From DAOPZJ01 sp964587625 (GTDB taxonomy: Bacteria; Bacillota; Clostridia; Oscillospirales; JAKOTC01), in the NCBI GenBank assembly GCA_964587625.1, contig CAZPLU010000008.1, forward strand, positions 5,558-69,557: a stretch of 64,000 nucleotides of DNA, read 5' to 3'. Under the pieces are notes generated by a model. That model made no database searches. It was given only the letters and a program-made list of their open reading frames with translations, and was not told where the DNA came from. Both the position numbers and the translations under genes were made by a program. Numbering within the stretch: the stretch's first letter is position 1; every line of letters starts with the position of its first letter. This document shows, one piece after another, positions 8,562 to 17,265 of the stretch.

Positions 8562-9689
8562 GTGAGAGATATCCTGTTGCAAAAACTGCCCGACCCGTTT
8601 TTGAATGCGGACGGGACGCGGGTCAAAACGCCCGCCGAATGGCGCGAAAAAAGAAAAGAGCTCATGGCGCTGGTCGCCGACGTCGAATACGGCAAAATGC
8701 CGCCCGAGCCGGAGGTATTCCGTTTTGAGACCTGCAACGCGGGGAGCGGCATTCAGATTCACACCTGCCTGATCACCGTGGGGACGAAAGAACGGCGGCT
8801 CTCCTTTGAATTGCGGCTGTACCGCCCGAAAAACGAGGGTCGGCTGCCGGTCGTGCTGACCGGGGACGGCTGCTACCGCACGATGACCGACGAAGTGATC
8901 GCCGAGATCAATGCGCGGGGGTTTATCGCCGCCGTTTTCGACCGCACGATGATTGTGAGAAACGTCTATGACCGCGTAGAAGTAAAAAATTCGCCGCTTT
9001 ACCGAGTGTACCCCGAGATCGAATCCGGTTCGCTTGCCGGGTGGGCGTGGGGGTTTTTGCGCTGCGTCGACGCGCTGGCGCAAATGCCGTTTGTCGATTC
9101 GCAAAACATCGCGGTCACGGGGCATTCGCGCGGCGGGAAAGCGGCGCTGCTGGCGGCCGCCGCGGACGAGCGGATCGCCTTTGCCGCGCCGAACGGCAGC
9201 GGCGGGGGCGGAACCGCCGCTTGGCGGTATTGCATGAAAGAATATGACGGGCCGGAATTTCAGGACGCGCGCAGCGAGACGCTGGCGGGGATGCTGGATA
9301 CGATTCCGCATTGGCTCGGGGCGAAAATGAGCGATTATCGGGACAAAGAGACGTTACTGCGGTTCGACCAACATTTTTTGGAGGCGCTGGTCGCGCCCCG
9401 CTGCTTGCTGCATACCGAGGGGTACGGCGACATTTGGAGCAATCCCAAGGGGAGTTACCAGACGCTGTTGGCCGCGAGGGAGGTTTACAAATTCTTAGGC
9501 GCACCAAAAAACATCGTCTCGCGGTACAGGCCGGGATTCCACGACCACACGCCGGAGGATTTTCGCGCGCTGTTGGATTTGATGGAGCATAAAATCACGG
9601 GAAACCCGCTCGACGGGCGCTTTTACGAAAATCCCTATCCCGATATGGAAGCCGCGTTTGACTGGCGTTGCCCGAAAAAAGCAGAATGA
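8562..9689 (+). CDS. Alpha/beta-hydrolase related to CE15 glucuronoyl esterases
   Basis: 375 residues from a GTG start preceded by GGGGGA. The nucleophile elbow GHSRGGK (Ser189) followed by a conserved Asn-Gly-Ser-Gly-rich loop (APNGSGGGG) resembles the GCSRxGK elbow of glucuronoyl methylesterases. A C-terminal GFHDHT segment (His327/His329) offers the catalytic histidine. CE15 enzymes cleave ester bonds between glucuronic acid and lignin or alcohols. There is no signal peptide, which is unusual for CE15, so a cytoplasmic esterase or deacetylase acting on imported oligosaccharides is equally possible. It sits between the GH36 and DUF4838 genes in one operon. Confidence 0.75.
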   Translation: MRDILLQKLPDPFLNADGTRVKTPAEWREKRKELMALVADVEYGKMPPEPEVFRFETCNAGSGIQIHTCLITVGTKERRLSFELRLYRPKNEGRLPVVLTGDGCYRTMTDEVIAEINARGFIAAVFDRTMIVRNVYDRVEVKNSPLYRVYPEIESGSLAGWAWGFLRCVDALAQMPFVDSQNIAVTGHSRGGKAALLAAAADERIAFAAPNGSGGGGTAAWRYCMKEYDGPEFQDARSETLAGMLDTIPHWLGAKMSDYRDKETLLRFDQHFLEALVAPRCLLHTEGYGDIWSNPKGSYQTLLAAREVYKFLGAPKNIVSRYRPGFHDHTPEDFRALLDLMEHKITGNPLDGRFYENPYPDMEAAFDWRCPKKAE

Positions 9690-9705
9690 AAAAGGGATGG
9701 CGAAA

Positions 9706-11760
9706 ATGAACATACAAATCGTTTTGAATTACGCGGGTTGCGAATCGCGGGTTTTCGGTTGGGCCGAAGGCGAAGATGAGATCGATTTCAGAAAGGATTT
9801 TCAAACGGCGGCGAAATGCACCGCGTCCTTTGCGGCGGTCGAGTTGAAGGGGCATTTGGAAAAAACTTTATCAAATGCGGAGATTTCTATCGTCTCGGAA
9901 AGGAAAAATTCCGATTTTTTCATCGAATTTCGAATCGGAAACGAGAAAAGTGACAGCGCCGGATTTTATCTCGAACCGGCGGACGGCGGCCTCGTCATTT
10001 GCGGCGAGAGCCGGAAGGGGCTGCTTTACGGGGTTTATGAATTGCTGCGCCTGAACGGCTGGCGATGGCACTTTCCGGGCAAGGCGGGGGAACTCGCGCC
10101 GTTATATTCAAATGAACTGCGGATTCCGGAGACCAAACAGGAATATGCCCCGTCGATGTCCTTGGGGCGGGGTCTCGATTTCGCGTTTTTGTCCATGGAT
10201 TCCGGGGAGATGTTTTTATGGATGGCCAGAAACCGGCTGGATACGGCTTCTTACCGTCCGCTGACGGGACAATTTTGCCGCAAACTGGGCATGACGTTTA
10301 AAAACGGCGGGCATATTTTTGAAAAAATCCTCGATCCGGATCGGGTGATGCCCTCCGGAAAAACGCTATGGCAAGAGCATGAGGACTGGTTCGGCCTTCC
10401 GGCAGACGGGGTTCGGAAAAAAGAGAACGCGCAAAAGATACAGTTCTGCGTGTCGAATGATGAATTAACCGATTTTTTGGCGGAAGAGGTTCTCCGGCTG
10501 TTGACGGGGATATGGAAAGAAGCCGACCGGGTCGACGTCTGGGGATTCGACACTTGGGGCGGCGGCTGCCATTGCGAGGGGTGCGCAAAACTCGGAAACG
10601 GCGCGGACAGGATGCTTTATTTCCTTTCCAAACTGCGCGAGACCGTGAACGCGGCGATTCAAAGCGGGCGGCTCGACCACGAAGTCAAACTGGTGATGTG
10701 CGCCTATGAGGGCACCGCGACGCTGGAAGCCCCCACCCGCCCGATCCCCGAAAATCTGGAAAGGGCGGGGGACTGCTGCGTCTTTTATCCCATCCTGCGC
10801 TGTTACGCCCACGATTTTTCCGACGATTGCGCCCGCAACGGCGGATATGCCGACGCGCTGGAAAAATGGCTTGACCGCTCGCCCCGCCTGCCCCTCGTCG
10901 TCGGGGAATATTACAACGTGTCGAAATTCGAGGATCTCCCGCTGCTTTTCACCCGTCGCATCATTGCCGACATCCCCCGCTACCACGCGCTCGGCGCAAG
11001 GGGCATGACCTATATGCACGTCCCGATGGTGAATTGGGGCATGAGGACGCTGACACAGCTTTTATACGCTCAAATGGCTTGGGATGTAAATACGGATGCC
11101 GACGCGTTTATCGGCGAATATTACGCGCTGAGATACGGGCCTTTTGCGCAAACCCTCCGAACGGTTTATGATTTGACCGAAAACGCTTGGGCATACAGCG
11201 CCGGTTGGCGCGCCTGGGGGGACGGCAGCGTGCTCACGCAGTTGCAAAAATGGGACGGCAAGACCCCCGAAAAACCGCTGCTTGTCGATATTCATTTTAA
11301 AACCCCGGAAGGCGCGATTCGGAGCGGGAAAAATTCCGTGCGGCTCCTGCGAAAAGCGATGGGGCTTTTGAACGGGGCGATACGGCAGGCGCGGGCGGAT
11401 CATTCGGCGTCGGACATTTCGGTTGAAAACCGCATCGAGCTGCGCCGTCGGGAAATATACGAGGCGTATGAAAAGAACCTCTCGGAGGACAGGCGGCTTT
11501 TGCGTTACGGGCTGGACACCATGCAAATCATGACCCTTCTGGTGCAGTACCATCACGCCCGTTATTTCGGCGACGGCGGCGCGGCTTTGAAATCGTGGAA
11601 AAAGATCGAAACACTGGCCGATCGGATGGACCAGTATTATTTACCCATCGGCTACGATTGGCCGGGGCCCGGATTGGAGAGTTTGGACGCGCTGAGCAGG
11701 ACGCAGACCCGGGCGCTGATCGAGCGGATCAGAGGCCATTTGAATGATCAAAACGGCTGA
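9706..11760 (+). CDS. DUF4838 protein, probable carbohydrate-active enzyme
   Basis: 684 residues. ATG 9706 is preferred over ATG 9697 because the only Shine-Dalgarno-like run (GGGATGG, 9694-9700) is correctly spaced for it. The N-terminal 130 residues resemble the non-catalytic alpha/beta domain of GH67/GH20-type enzymes (GLVICGESRKGLLYGVYELL). The core carries the DUF4838 hallmark WGFDTWGGGCHCEGCAKLG, whose Cys-x-Cys-x2-Cys could bind a metal. DUF4838 proteins resemble TIM-barrel glycosidases, but I know of no assigned substrate. The gene ends 16 bases from a convergent gene with no terminator between them. A role as glucuronidase or hexosaminidase in the same degradation route is inference. 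Confidence 0.75.
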   Translation: MNIQIVLNYAGCESRVFGWAEGEDEIDFRKDFQTAAKCTASFAAVELKGHLEKTLSNAEISIVSERKNSDFFIEFRIGNEKSDSAGFYLEPADGGLVICGESRKGLLYGVYELLRLNGWRWHFPGKAGELAPLYSNELRIPETKQEYAPSMSLGRGLDFAFLSMDSGEMFLWMARNRLDTASYRPLTGQFCRKLGMTFKNGGHIFEKILDPDRVMPSGKTLWQEHEDWFGLPADGVRKKENAQKIQFCVSNDELTDFLAEEVLRLLTGIWKEADRVDVWGFDTWGGGCHCEGCAKLGNGADRMLYFLSKLRETVNAAIQSGRLDHEVKLVMCAYEGTATLEAPTRPIPENLERAGDCCVFYPILRCYAHDFSDDCARNGGYADALEKWLDRSPRLPLVVGEYYNVSKFEDLPLLFTRRIIADIPRYHALGARGMTYMHVPMVNWGMRTLTQLLYAQMAWDVNTDADAFIGEYYALRYGPFAQTLRTVYDLTENAWAYSAGWRAWGDGSVLTQLQKWDGKTPEKPLLVDIHFKTPEGAIRSGKNSVRLLRKAMGLLNGAIRQARADHSASDISVENRIELRRREIYEAYEKNLSEDRRLLRYGLDTMQIMTLLVQYHHARYFGDGGAALKSWKKIETLADRMDQYYLPIGYDWPGPGLESLDALSRTQTRALIERIRGHLNDQNG

Positions 11761-11776
11761 CGGGTAATCCCTTGAT

Positions 11777-13666
11777 TCAGCGGGGCGGTTCGGCGGTCGG
11801 GGGAAGGCAGGCGTTGTTTTCGCAGACATAATAGGTGGTCTTGCCGTGCAGCGCAGGATAGGCGGAGTCGGCCGTCAGACGGAACGCCCAATCGGAGGAA
11901 ATGCGCAGTCCGGCGAGCTCGAGCGGGGTTTTGAGACGGCAGACGACCTTTTTGACCGGCAGCAGCGAATACATATAAAATCCGTTCCCCATCGGGTATG
12001 AAGCCGCTTCGCCGCCCATGAAGTGGTTTTGTTTTTCGGACCGTTGTGCCGTTTTTTCGTCGTCGGTCAGCAGCGCAAGCCGCGAGAGGTTGTAGGCCAT
12101 CACCGAATTGCCCGAGGGCGTCGCGCCGTCCCAGGTCTCCTTGGGTCGGGCGAACAGCGCCTCGTTGTGCGCGCCCGAAAAGAAGAATCCGCCGCCGGAT
12201 TCGTCCCAGAACAAGTCCCATGTGCGGTCGGCCAGTTCGGCGGCGCGTTCCAAATAACAGTCGTTGAGGGTCGCCTGGTGCGTTTGGATCAGGGCGAAAA
12301 TCAAAAAGGCGTAATCGTCGAGAAAACCGGGGCCGATGCGCCTGCCGTCGGTGACGCCGGAAAACAAGACGCCGTTTTCGATCAAATTCCGCTCGATGAA
12401 GTCCAGCGTTTTTTGCGCGGTTTGTTCATATTCCTTCGATTTTAAAATGCGCGCGGCCATCGCGTAGGCGGCGGCGGTCAGCGCGTTCCACGCAGTTAAA
12501 ATCTTATGGTCGGTGCGCGGGGCGGGTCTCTTTTTGCGGTATTCATATACTTTTTGTAATAATCCGTCGATATTATCCGGATTGAGGGAGGAATCCAACA
12601 GGTTCGGGACGCTTTTTCCCTCGAAATTGCCCTCGGGCGTGATCCCGTAGCGGCGGCAAAACGCTGTCCCCTCGGCCTCGCCCAAAAGCAACTTGAGTTC
12701 TTCGGGCGTAAAAACGTAATATTTGCCCTCGACGCCCTCGGAATCGGCGTCCTGCGCGGCGTAAAAACCGCCGTCCGGGGCCGCCATCTCGCGCGAAAGC
12801 CACAAAAAAATCCGCTCGGCGACCGTCCGATAGAGCTCCTTTCCGGTCTTTTCAAAACCCGTGAGGTAGGCCATCGCCAGCAGGGCGTTGTCGTAGAGCA
12901 TCTTTTCGAAATGCGGGATCAGCCAGCGCCGGTCGGTGGAATAACGCGAAAAGCCGCCGCCGACGTGGTCGAACATGCCGCCGCGATACAACGCGTCGAA
13001 GGTCTTTTCGGCCATCCCGGGCGCGGTTGAAAGCAAAAACAATAGGTTATGCGGCGTCGGGAATTTGGGCGCTCTGCCGAATCCGCCGTACGCCGCGTCG
13101 AAGCTGTTTTCGAATTCGGTCAGCGCCTTTTCGGTCAGCGTCTCGGGTTTTACCGCACGGTTCGCGGCTTTTTGATCGACCGCTTTGGCGAGCTGCTGTC
13201 CGTTTTCCAATAGGGGCTCACGGTCGTGCTTCCACGCTTTTACAACGGCTTCGAGAATTTGAATAAAGGAGTCCTTTGGGAAATAGGTTCCCGCGAAAAA
13301 CGGGATTTTATCGGTGCTTAAAAAGACGCTCATCGGCCAGCCGCCGCTGCCGGTCATCGCCTGACAGGCGCGCATATAGACCCCGTCGACGTCGGGACGC
13401 TCCTCGCGGTCGACCTTGACGCTGACGAAGGAACGATTCAAAATCTCGGCGACCGCCCCGTCCTCGAAGCTCTCGCGCGCCATCACATGGCACCAGTGGC
13501 AGGCCGAATAGCCGACGGACAAAAAGATCGGCCTGTCCTCGGCTTTCGCCTTGGCGAACGCCTCGCCGCCCCACGGGTACCAGTCCACGGGGTTATGGGC
13601 GTGTTCGAGCAGATAGGGAGATTTTTCTTTCATTAACCGATTGGGTGTTTTTTTCTCCGATAACAT
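11777..13666 (-). CDS. DUF255 thioredoxin-fold / six-hairpin protein (YyaL, SPATA20 family)
   Basis: 629 residues. The N-terminal thioredoxin-like domain contains the family signature HAHNPVDWYPWG (about 22-33) and the redox motif CHWC (about 56-59). The rest is an alpha/alpha-barrel of the N-acylglucosamine-epimerase/cellobiose-epimerase type. Family members are usually about 650-690 residues, so this copy is a little short. Biochemical function in bacteria is unsettled. GGGAGG lies 10 bases before the ATG. A decayed fragment of a second copy lies at 17049-17183. Confidence 0.85.
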   Translation of the reverse strand: MLSEKKTPNRLMKEKSPYLLEHAHNPVDWYPWGGEAFAKAKAEDRPIFLSVGYSACHWCHVMARESFEDGAVAEILNRSFVSVKVDREERPDVDGVYMRACQAMTGSGGWPMSVFLSTDKIPFFAGTYFPKDSFIQILEAVVKAWKHDREPLLENGQQLAKAVDQKAANRAVKPETLTEKALTEFENSFDAAYGGFGRAPKFPTPHNLLFLLSTAPGMAEKTFDALYRGGMFDHVGGGFSRYSTDRRWLIPHFEKMLYDNALLAMAYLTGFEKTGKELYRTVAERIFLWLSREMAAPDGGFYAAQDADSEGVEGKYYVFTPEELKLLLGEAEGTAFCRRYGITPEGNFEGKSVPNLLDSSLNPDNIDGLLQKVYEYRKKRPAPRTDHKILTAWNALTAAAYAMAARILKSKEYEQTAQKTLDFIERNLIENGVLFSGVTDGRRIGPGFLDDYAFLIFALIQTHQATLNDCYLERAAELADRTWDLFWDESGGGFFFSGAHNEALFARPKETWDGATPSGNSVMAYNLSRLALLTDDEKTAQRSEKQNHFMGGEAASYPMGNGFYMYSLLPVKKVVCRLKTPLELAGLRISSDWAFRLTADSAYPALHGKTTYYVCENNACLPPTAEPPR

Positions 13667-14297
13667 GGGACATCAACCTCCCGTAAAAATCATTGATTGC
13701 TTGAATAATATTTGCATTCCGCAGGCAAAGAATACCCGTCCGCTCAATCATTGCAAGGATATCGGCAGTTTATCGTTATCGGCGGGAGTTGTTTTGGTGT
13801 TTTCTTATCTTCGGATGGTTGTCACAACGGTGGAGTTTTGTTGATATTTTGTAAAAGATAACCGGGTTCACTTGAAGTAAACCCGGCTGTAACAATTGTC
13901 GTATCAAGCGGCTCACTGCCGCAGGGTGGCAGTTGGAAGCGCATGCTTTCGCCGCCCGATATGGTTCCCCTAATCTTTTGGCCGGTTTGACGTATGTATA
14001 TTGGAACGGACGTGAATCCGCCCGAAATTGTACTCCCAAACCGCATATTCGATTTTATACGAATATTTATTTGTAAAGCCGATATAATCGGCTTTACAAA
14101 TCCGCCGCAACGCGGCGGACGGCGGCGGATGCCGCCGAAATACGCCGTGCAATGCTGATTTCGTGAAAACGACGAAACGTTTTCACCCCCGCCAAAAGCG
14201 GGGATTCATTCACAATCGAAAAAATCGATTGTGAAATTTGAAATCAGTATTATGGGTGTTGTTTGATTTTTCCGGGCGCCTGCCGCGGAATGCCGAT
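13667..14297. other. 630-bp gene-free stretch with many hairpins
   Basis: No convincing gene lies between the DUF255 gene and the lipoprotein gene. An open frame on the minus strand (14046 to 13822, 74 codons) exists, but it has no good ribosome binding site and runs through the hairpin at 13862-13886, so it is not called. The stretch holds that hairpin (7-bp stem, 13862-13868 with 13880-13886) and the six-hairpin cluster at 14070-14235. Confidence 0.7.
14070..14235. repeat. Cluster of six consecutive perfect stem-loops
   Basis: Six inverted repeats follow one another within 166 bases: 14-bp stem 14070-14083/14087-14100; 8-bp 14101-14108/14112-14119; 7-bp 14120-14126/14131-14137; 9-bp 14163-14171/14178-14186; 6-bp 14187-14192/14198-14203; 11-bp 14209-14219/14225-14235. 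Every stem is perfect and loops are 3-6 bases. This regular architecture resembles a mosaic repetitive element or a structured RNA. It lies downstream (transcriptionally) of the minus-strand lipoprotein gene and could also end its transcript. Confidence 0.75.
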
Positions 14298-15665
14298 TTA
14301 ATAATAAAAGTAGAATTCGCCGCCCCCAGCGGCATCTCCAACAGGCAATATGCGGCGCACAGGCAGCAAAGGATGCTCCGTGGTATACCAATCCAAATCC
14401 AGGCCTTTCTTTTGGGAGCGGTAGACAATCAAATAGCGATTATCCCCCGTACCGATCCCCGAAGTCCAGAAGCTAAATCCTTTGCCGGAGACATTGGGAA
14501 TACTCTTCCAGCCCTCGTCGATTGCCCATCCGCGAACATCTTCATCTTCGGGGATGCCCTGGAATACCAATTCCACAAACATCGAACGCAGAACCCCGAT
14601 ATCCTGCGAATCGGGGAGTTCCCAGCCATAAAAAGGATGTGTCTGACACGGATACCGGGGCTGTTCCGTATTCATGATACCGATGATGCCGATCGCCATA
14701 TTGCGGGTGAGCATACTTTTTCCAAAGACGTTGGTGTCAAGCATATAGGACCACGGTTTACTGGGGAATATGACAAAGGTGGAATCATCGTACGACTCGC
14801 AGGGCAGCTCCCAAGGGATGCATTCCTTTTGCGCGCTCATGTCAAGGTTGTAGCCGTCAAGCTCCTCTTGAATTTTAGAGAGGGGATGATTTTTGTAATG
14901 CATATACTCGATGATCAGCGTTTCCTGGATCGCCTGGAGCGTCAGCCAATAATTATACAGTTCCCGCTGCATGTCGGAGGACTCTTTATTGAAAAAACGC
15001 TGGCGCCCGACGACCCACTTGCTCCATTTGACGATCATGCCGCCGCCGGCCATTCCCGTGCCCAGCATGGCGTCACGGATGGCGTATTGGTTGGCTATGA
15101 TGCCGTCCGGCCCTCCGATCCATGTACAGAGCTCGTCGATGATTTCCTGCCGGTACGCTTTATCGGACTCGGAGGTGTCGTCGGTAACGGGAGACAACCC
15201 CGCCAAGGAGGTCAGCGACCGGTTGGCTCTCGTTATTTTGCTGACGATGGACTGGAGCGGGCTGGCCAATGTATTGTAATCCACCGCGTTGAGCTGTTTT
15301 TGCATCTCCGTCACGCTTTTACTGAGCTGTTCGATGTTTGAATTGATCGACACCAGCATATCGATCGTGGTCTGGGCAACGGGATCGCCCATGCCGAGCA
15401 TGTTCATGACCCAGCCGAAGCCGCTGCTGCCGGCGGATTTCGCGGCGCCGGCGGTGAGATTTTGCCCTATGAGCGAAATGATCCCCGCCACCGTCAGGGC
15501 ACTGCTTACCATCGGCGGGTTCTCATACGGCGTGGGCAGCAAACCCTCGTTCGCCAGCGTTATATCCCGTGTGATACCCGAATTCGCGCCGCCGCACGAG
15601 GTCAGCAACAGGGCAATGGCCATAAACAGGGTAATGAGGACTTTGAATTTCGATTTGCCACGCAT
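14298..15665 (-). CDS. Putative lipoprotein of unknown function
   Basis: 455 residues with a clear lipoprotein signal: basic MRGKSKFK, hydrophobic stretch and lipobox LTSC with Cys near residue 24. A segment rich in Ala/Gly/Ser and weakly hydrophobic (about 55-95) is followed by a probable coiled coil around VSINSNIEQLSKSVTEMQKQL (about 106-126). The C-terminal half is aromatic-rich and globular (many Trp, Tyr, Pro). I recognise no family. AGGAGATG precedes ATG 15665. Neighbouring inverted repeats at 15680-15705 lie directly upstream of its ribosome binding site, and a LuxR-type regulator is transcribed toward it, so that regulator may control it. Confidence 0.7.
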   Translation of the reverse strand: MRGKSKFKVLITLFMAIALLLTSCGGANSGITRDITLANEGLLPTPYENPPMVSSALTVAGIISLIGQNLTAGAAKSAGSSGFGWVMNMLGMGDPVAQTTIDMLVSINSNIEQLSKSVTEMQKQLNAVDYNTLASPLQSIVSKITRANRSLTSLAGLSPVTDDTSESDKAYRQEIIDELCTWIGGPDGIIANQYAIRDAMLGTGMAGGGMIVKWSKWVVGRQRFFNKESSDMQRELYNYWLTLQAIQETLIIEYMHYKNHPLSKIQEELDGYNLDMSAQKECIPWELPCESYDDSTFVIFPSKPWSYMLDTNVFGKSMLTRNMAIGIIGIMNTEQPRYPCQTHPFYGWELPDSQDIGVLRSMFVELVFQGIPEDEDVRGWAIDEGWKSIPNVSGKGFSFWTSGIGTGDNRYLIVYRSQKKGLDLDWYTTEHPLLPVRRILPVGDAAGGGEFYFYY

Positions 15666-15679
15666 GGTAACATCTCCTT

Positions 15680-15705
15680 TTATGATGGTTTCACCACTAT
15701 CATAA
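15680..15705. promoter_or_regulatory. Inverted repeat just upstream of the lipoprotein gene
   Basis: TTATGATGGT (15680-15689) pairs with ACTATCATAA (15696-15705) with one mismatch that would be a G-U pair in RNA. It lies about 15 bases from the start codon of the minus-strand lipoprotein and could be an operator or a translation-controlling hairpin. Confidence 0.45.
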
Positions 15706-15725
15706 GAGAAAAGCCCCCGCTTGGG

Positions 15726-15755
15726 AAGTGACTTTTTGCCCCCGAAAAGTCACTT
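15726..15755. terminator. Perfect 11-bp hairpin between regulator and lipoprotein genes
   Basis: AAGTGACTTTT (15726-15736) and AAAAGTCACTT (15745-15755) form a perfect 11-bp stem with an 8-base loop, 7 bases past the stop of the LuxR-type gene. No U-tract follows immediately on the minus strand, so it could be a weak terminator or a binding site. Confidence 0.5.
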
Positions 15756-15762
15756 GTTTTCC

Positions 15763-16947
15763 TTAAAAAATATACTTTATGAGTTCTTTCCGGCTCGAAA
15801 TGAGCAGTTTTCCGTAGACCTCCTGCATGATGTTTTTGAGCCGTCCCACCGAAATGCAATGCTGCTCGGCGATCTGCGCGTAGGGGACGCGGTGCGCCAC
15901 GAGCCGGGCGATATGGTATTCCCGAAGCGAGAGCACAAGGGTGATGTTGTTTTTGGTGAACTGGTTGTGGAAAACGACCCAGTTGACGAAGGTGCGCTTC
16001 CACTGTCCCAGAACGGCGTCGTAATAAGCGGGAAATGCCTGTTTCAGGCATTGCTCCATCAATCCGCCCAGAGCGGTCACCACCTCCGCAAACGGCGTGA
16101 TAAAGCCGTTAGGCAGCGCGAGTTCCATGGTTTCCAGCAAGTGACGGCGCGCCTCGTCCTCTCTCCCGAGGGCTCGGCAGGCCATCGCGCAGCACAGCCG
16201 CAGATACAGCCCGGTCTGGCTGATCCCACGCTCCGGTTCGCTGAGGAGCAACGCGGCCTGCGACACGGCCAACATGGCTTCATGCTGGTTCGTGCAGTGA
16301 AAATATTTCGCCCGCAGATAAAAGGCAAAGGGCCTCATCTGCGGCATGAGGGCGTGAAAATCCCCCTTTTTGAGCCATTCGGACGCCATATTCGGAGCGA
16401 TCGCGCTCACGGCGGCGGTGGAGAGCGCCAGCTCCGCGACCACGGCGACCGAATCGTTCTTGCCTTTTTGGTCTTTTACGCAGTTTTTGAGATGGGTATC
16501 GATCTGCGTATACGCGCGGTAATCGCCCATGCTGATGGCCGCCGCGATCGCCACCAGGCAAATCCGCAGTCGTGCCGCGCCGTCTCCCTCGGTGTCGAAA
16601 AAGCAGCGCATCGCCCGTTTAAAATCACCCCGCAGGTAGGCCAGCTCCGCCTCGTATTGCCGCCGCTCCCTCTCTCCGCTTACGGTATGCACAATCGCGT
16701 CGGGGTCATGGGCGGGCAGCGGCGCGGCAGTCGCCGCAAGCAGGCGGGCAAAATCGGAGAACAACGCGCTTCGCGGCGGCTTTTTCTCCCGGCGCGGGTC
16801 GGTGGGTTTTTCCGCGTCGGCCGGAATCATCCACGACCTTCCGTATTTTTTGGCGCGAAGTATCCGGCCGCCGGCCAGCAGCCGCTGCGCCTGCCGAAGG
16901 GAAACACCCCACTTTTCGGCCGCTTCCGCGGCGGATATGTACTCCAT
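15763..16947 (-). CDS. LuxR-type transcriptional regulator with N-terminal excisionase-like HTH
   Basis: 394 residues from ATG 16947, which has a run AAGGGGGG four bases upstream; a longer TTG start at 16977 lacks a ribosome binding site. Residues 1-45 (ISAAEAAEKWGVSLRQAQRLL, then GRSWMIPADAE) look like a MerR/excisionase-type winged helix. The last 60 residues (LSLREYHIARLV ... YAQIAEQHCISVGRLKNIMQ) are a LuxR-type C-terminal helix-turn-helix. The middle is helical and TPR-like. Two DNA-binding ends on one protein is an uncommon arrangement. It has its own promoter and is transcribed toward the orphan lipoprotein, a likely target. Confidence 0.75.
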   Translation of the reverse strand: MEYISAAEAAEKWGVSLRQAQRLLAGGRILRAKKYGRSWMIPADAEKPTDPRREKKPPRSALFSDFARLLAATAAPLPAHDPDAIVHTVSGERERRQYEAELAYLRGDFKRAMRCFFDTEGDGAARLRICLVAIAAAISMGDYRAYTQIDTHLKNCVKDQKGKNDSVAVVAELALSTAAVSAIAPNMASEWLKKGDFHALMPQMRPFAFYLRAKYFHCTNQHEAMLAVSQAALLLSEPERGISQTGLYLRLCCAMACRALGREDEARRHLLETMELALPNGFITPFAEVVTALGGLMEQCLKQAFPAYYDAVLGQWKRTFVNWVVFHNQFTKNNITLVLSLREYHIARLVAHRVPYAQIAEQHCISVGRLKNIMQEVYGKLLISSRKELIKYIF

Positions 16948-16981
16948 CCAACCCCCCCTTTCGCAGTGTAACGACAATTCT

Positions 16982-17010
16982 ATTATAGTCGTTTGAGCGA
17001 CGTGTGTAAA
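16982..17010 (-). promoter_or_regulatory. Promoter of the LuxR-type regulator gene
   Basis: Read on the minus strand: TTTACA (17010-17005), 17-bp spacer, TATAAT (16987-16982), about 35 bases before ATG 16947. Confidence 0.75.
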
Positions 17011-17048
17011 TAAAAAGGGCTTTTTCCATACCGGGTAGGAATATCAGA

Positions 17049-17183
17049 TCAATAAAATGCCTCGGCTTCGGTCTCGGCAAACGCCTCGCCGCCCCACGGA
17101 TACCGGTTCATGGGGTTGCGGGCGTGTTCGCGTAAATAGGGGGATGTCTCGTGGATGAGACGGTTTGGCGTTTGCCTGTCCGG
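17049..17183 (-). pseudogene. Relic of a second DUF255 gene (N-terminal fragment)
   Basis: A 44-codon frame ending at TGA 17051-17049 reads TPNRLIHETSPYL ... EHARNPMNRYPWGGEAFAE, matching the N-terminus of the intact DUF255 protein at 11777-13666 (TPNRLMKEKSPYLLEHAHNPVDWYPWGGEAFAK). An in-frame stop lies immediately before it and no start codon is available. The active-site region with CHWC is gone. It is a dead fragment, probably of a diverged paralogue rather than a fresh copy, since many positions differ. Confidence 0.8.
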
Positions 17184-17265
17184 TCATATTTTCCACCCAA
17201 AAAGATACTTGATCCTTATCCATGACGATGGGGATATACCACCTTGGAACGGACGGCATATAATT

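Noticed and set aside
14238..15341. 367-codon plus-strand open frame opposite the lipoprotein gene
   Set aside because: The minus-strand frame has a clear lipoprotein signal and ribosome binding site; the plus frame has neither and starts inside a hairpin.
15721..16971. 416-codon plus-strand open frame opposite the LuxR-type gene
   Set aside because: It mirrors a well-supported minus-strand gene, has no ribosome binding site and reads as an Arg/Gly/His-rich shadow typical of GC-rich antisense frames.
17044..17259. 71-codon minus-strand frame over the DUF255 relic
   Set aside because: This frame (MTGQANAKPSHP...) is out of phase with the recognisable DUF255 sequence, so it is a by-product of the dead fragment.
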